In this document: positions 6,861 through 7,593 of the stretch, one piece after another
Numbering within the stretch: position 1 is the stretch's first letter
Layout of the letters: the number at the start of each line of letters is the position of its first letter
Origin: Sulfurimonas sp.
GTDB lineage: Bacteria > Campylobacterota > Campylobacteria > Campylobacterales > Sulfurimonadaceae
Assembly: GCA_021157485.1 (NCBI GenBank)
Contig: JAGGWO010000147.1
Location: forward strand, 1 to 7,593
Direction: 5' to 3'
DNA length: 7,593 nucleotides
Notes under the pieces: model-generated
What the model saw: the letters and a program-made list of their open reading frames with translations, nothing else
Databases searched by the model: none
What the model was told of the DNA's origin: nothing
Program-made: the position numbers and the translations under genes

Positions 6861-7124
6861 CTATCTTAGGTTTTCGAATGGTGCAGTTACAACTTGTTTA
6901 CGAGTAACTGTATAAGGAACTAATGCCGCAGCACGAGCTCTTTTAATAACGATTGAAATCATATCTTGGTGACGTTTACAGTTACCTGTTAAACGACGTG
7001 GCATGATTTTATATCTTTCTGAAAGTGAGAAACGTAAAGCTCCTGCATCTTTATAATCCATGAAGTCAACTTTTGCTTCACAGTACTTACAATATCTTTT
7101 TTTGTATTTTCTTTTTTCTGACAT
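6861..7124 (-). CDS. rpsR: 30S ribosomal protein S18
   Basis: Small-subunit ribosomal protein that packs with S6 on the platform of the 30S particle. The 87-residue sequence has the S18 core: [19 protein letters not shown], then [12 protein letters not shown], then [15 protein letters not shown]. It carries C12-x-x-C15 and C49-x-x-H52, a pattern that could bind zinc (a C+ form), unlike the Cys-poor E. coli S18. A C-terminal extension ([14 protein letters not shown]) goes past the usual end at LPYT. The start is supported by AAAAAAGG seven bases upstream. It lies 24 bases after ssb, matching the conserved rpsF-ssb-rpsR order, and should be regulated with that operon. Identity is secure; the metal site is inference. 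Confidence 0.96.
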   Translation of the reverse strand: MSEKRKYKKRYCKYCEAKVDFMDYKDAGALRFSLSERYKIMPRRLTGNCKRHQDMISIVIKRARAAALVPYTVTRKQVVTAPFENLR

Positions 7125-7148
7125 GTTATTACCTTTTTTATCTATTTT

Positions 7149-7593
7149 CTAAAATGGAATTTCATCTTCATCAATATCAATTACAGGAACTGAGTTGCTA
7201 CTTGGCATCTCACGACTCTGTGCAGCTGCTGGTTTGTTATAGCTAGGCTTTTGATAACTCTGTTGGGGACTTTGCTGAGGCTTTTGATAACTAGGTTGCT
7301 CACCTTGTTGGGGAGCTGAGTAGTTATCTTGGCTTGGAGCTGGAGCATTATTAGGTGCATTGTATCCACCTTGATTAGCATTACTGCCACTATCCCCCTT
7401 AGAGTCTAGCATTTGCATAGTCTCTACCGTTACAGAGTGTTTAGATCTTTTTCCACCGTTTTGGTCTACCCATTGTTCAAAGTTTAATCTACCTTCTACC
7501 AGGATCTTACTCCCTTTACGAAGGTATTGGTTAGCAACTTCAGCACTTCTACCGAAGAATGTAATATCTACAAAACATACTTCCTCTTTTTTC
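7149..7593 (-). CDS. ssb: Single-stranded DNA-binding protein (5' end cut by window edge)
   Basis: SSB coats single-stranded DNA during replication, repair and recombination and recruits partner proteins through its C-terminal tip. 147 residues of the C-terminal part are visible. They begin inside the OB-fold: KEEVCFVDITFFGRSAEVA, then YLRKGSKILVEGRL, then WVDQNGGKRSKHSVTVETMQ. A linker of about 75 residues rich in Q, P, S, Y and N follows, and the chain ends in the acidic tip DIDEDEIPF, equivalent to DFDDDIPF of E. coli. About 35-40 N-terminal residues lie beyond the window. An internal ATG at 7416-7418 is not the start, since the OB-fold continues upstream in frame. It sits directly upstream of rpsR in the same operon; rpsF would be expected just outside the window. 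Confidence 0.95.
   Translation of the reverse strand, partial: KKEEVCFVDITFFGRSAEVANQYLRKGSKILVEGRLNFEQWVDQNGGKRSKHSVTVETMQMLDSKGDSGSNANQGGYNAPNNAPAPSQDNYSAPQQGEQPSYQKPQQSPQQSYQKPSYNKPAAAQSREMPSSNSVPVIDIDEDEIPF
7245..7292 (-). repeat. Short in-frame direct repeat in the ssb linker
   Basis: The 15-mer AGGCTTTTGATAACT (plus-strand reading) occurs at 7245-7259 and 7278-7292, 33 bases apart, and encodes two copies of SYQKP in the disordered linker. TGTTGGGGA also recurs (7261-7269 and 7306-7314). This suggests linker growth by in-frame repeat duplication. Confidence 0.7.

Noticed and set aside
7181..7390. 69-codon minus-strand open frame within ssb
   Set aside because: Frame-shifted shadow of the low-complexity SSB linker.
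1..7593. CRISPR array, insertion sequence, tRNA, toxin-antitoxin or defence genes
   Set aside because: No regularly spaced repeats, transposase-like frames, cloverleaf sequences or known defence domains were found. The HD domain is an HD-GYP and the GDD is in a GGDEF relic, not a Cas10.

Overview
The window looks like chromosomal housekeeping DNA from a low-GC member of the Campylobacterota, most likely a Sulfurimonas-like free-living sulfur oxidiser. This rests on the AT-rich composition, short intergenic gaps, TATAAT-type -10 boxes in T-rich context, a SerB of exactly the compact ~207-residue type seen in Helicobacter and Campylobacter, an S18 protein with a CxxC/CxxH pattern, and the ssb-rpsR gene order. 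The genus is an inference. No mobile element, CRISPR array, tRNA or rRNA was seen, and no stretch over 300 bases lacks a gene.

Layout, left to right: serS (minus, missing only its last few codons at the left edge); a 140-base divergent promoter region with an 8-bp-arm palindrome; a plus-strand membrane signalling protein (periplasmic CxxCH haem domain, HD-GYP, then a degenerate GGDEF); a minus-strand MTHFR-family gene whose stop codon overlaps that of the signalling gene; a very compact divergent promoter; serB and a small HTH-like gene as a plus-strand operon; a hairpin between convergent genes; a minus-strand secreted beta-propeller/OmpA-like protein; then rpsR and ssb on the minus strand, with ssb cut at its 5' end by the right edge.

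Functional links: serS (serine charging), serB (serine synthesis) and the MTHFR-like gene (folate one-carbon units, which derive from serine) form a loose serine/one-carbon theme, but they are in separate transcription units. ssb-rpsR is the tail of the conserved rpsF-ssb-rpsR operon. The least ordinary elements are the haem/HD-GYP/YGDDF protein, which suggests redox- or gas-controlled cyclic-di-GMP breakdown; the propeller-OmpA envelope protein; the interlocked MTHFR/serB promoters; and the sigma-region-4-like small protein behind serB. None of these amounts to a clearly new defence or mobile system.
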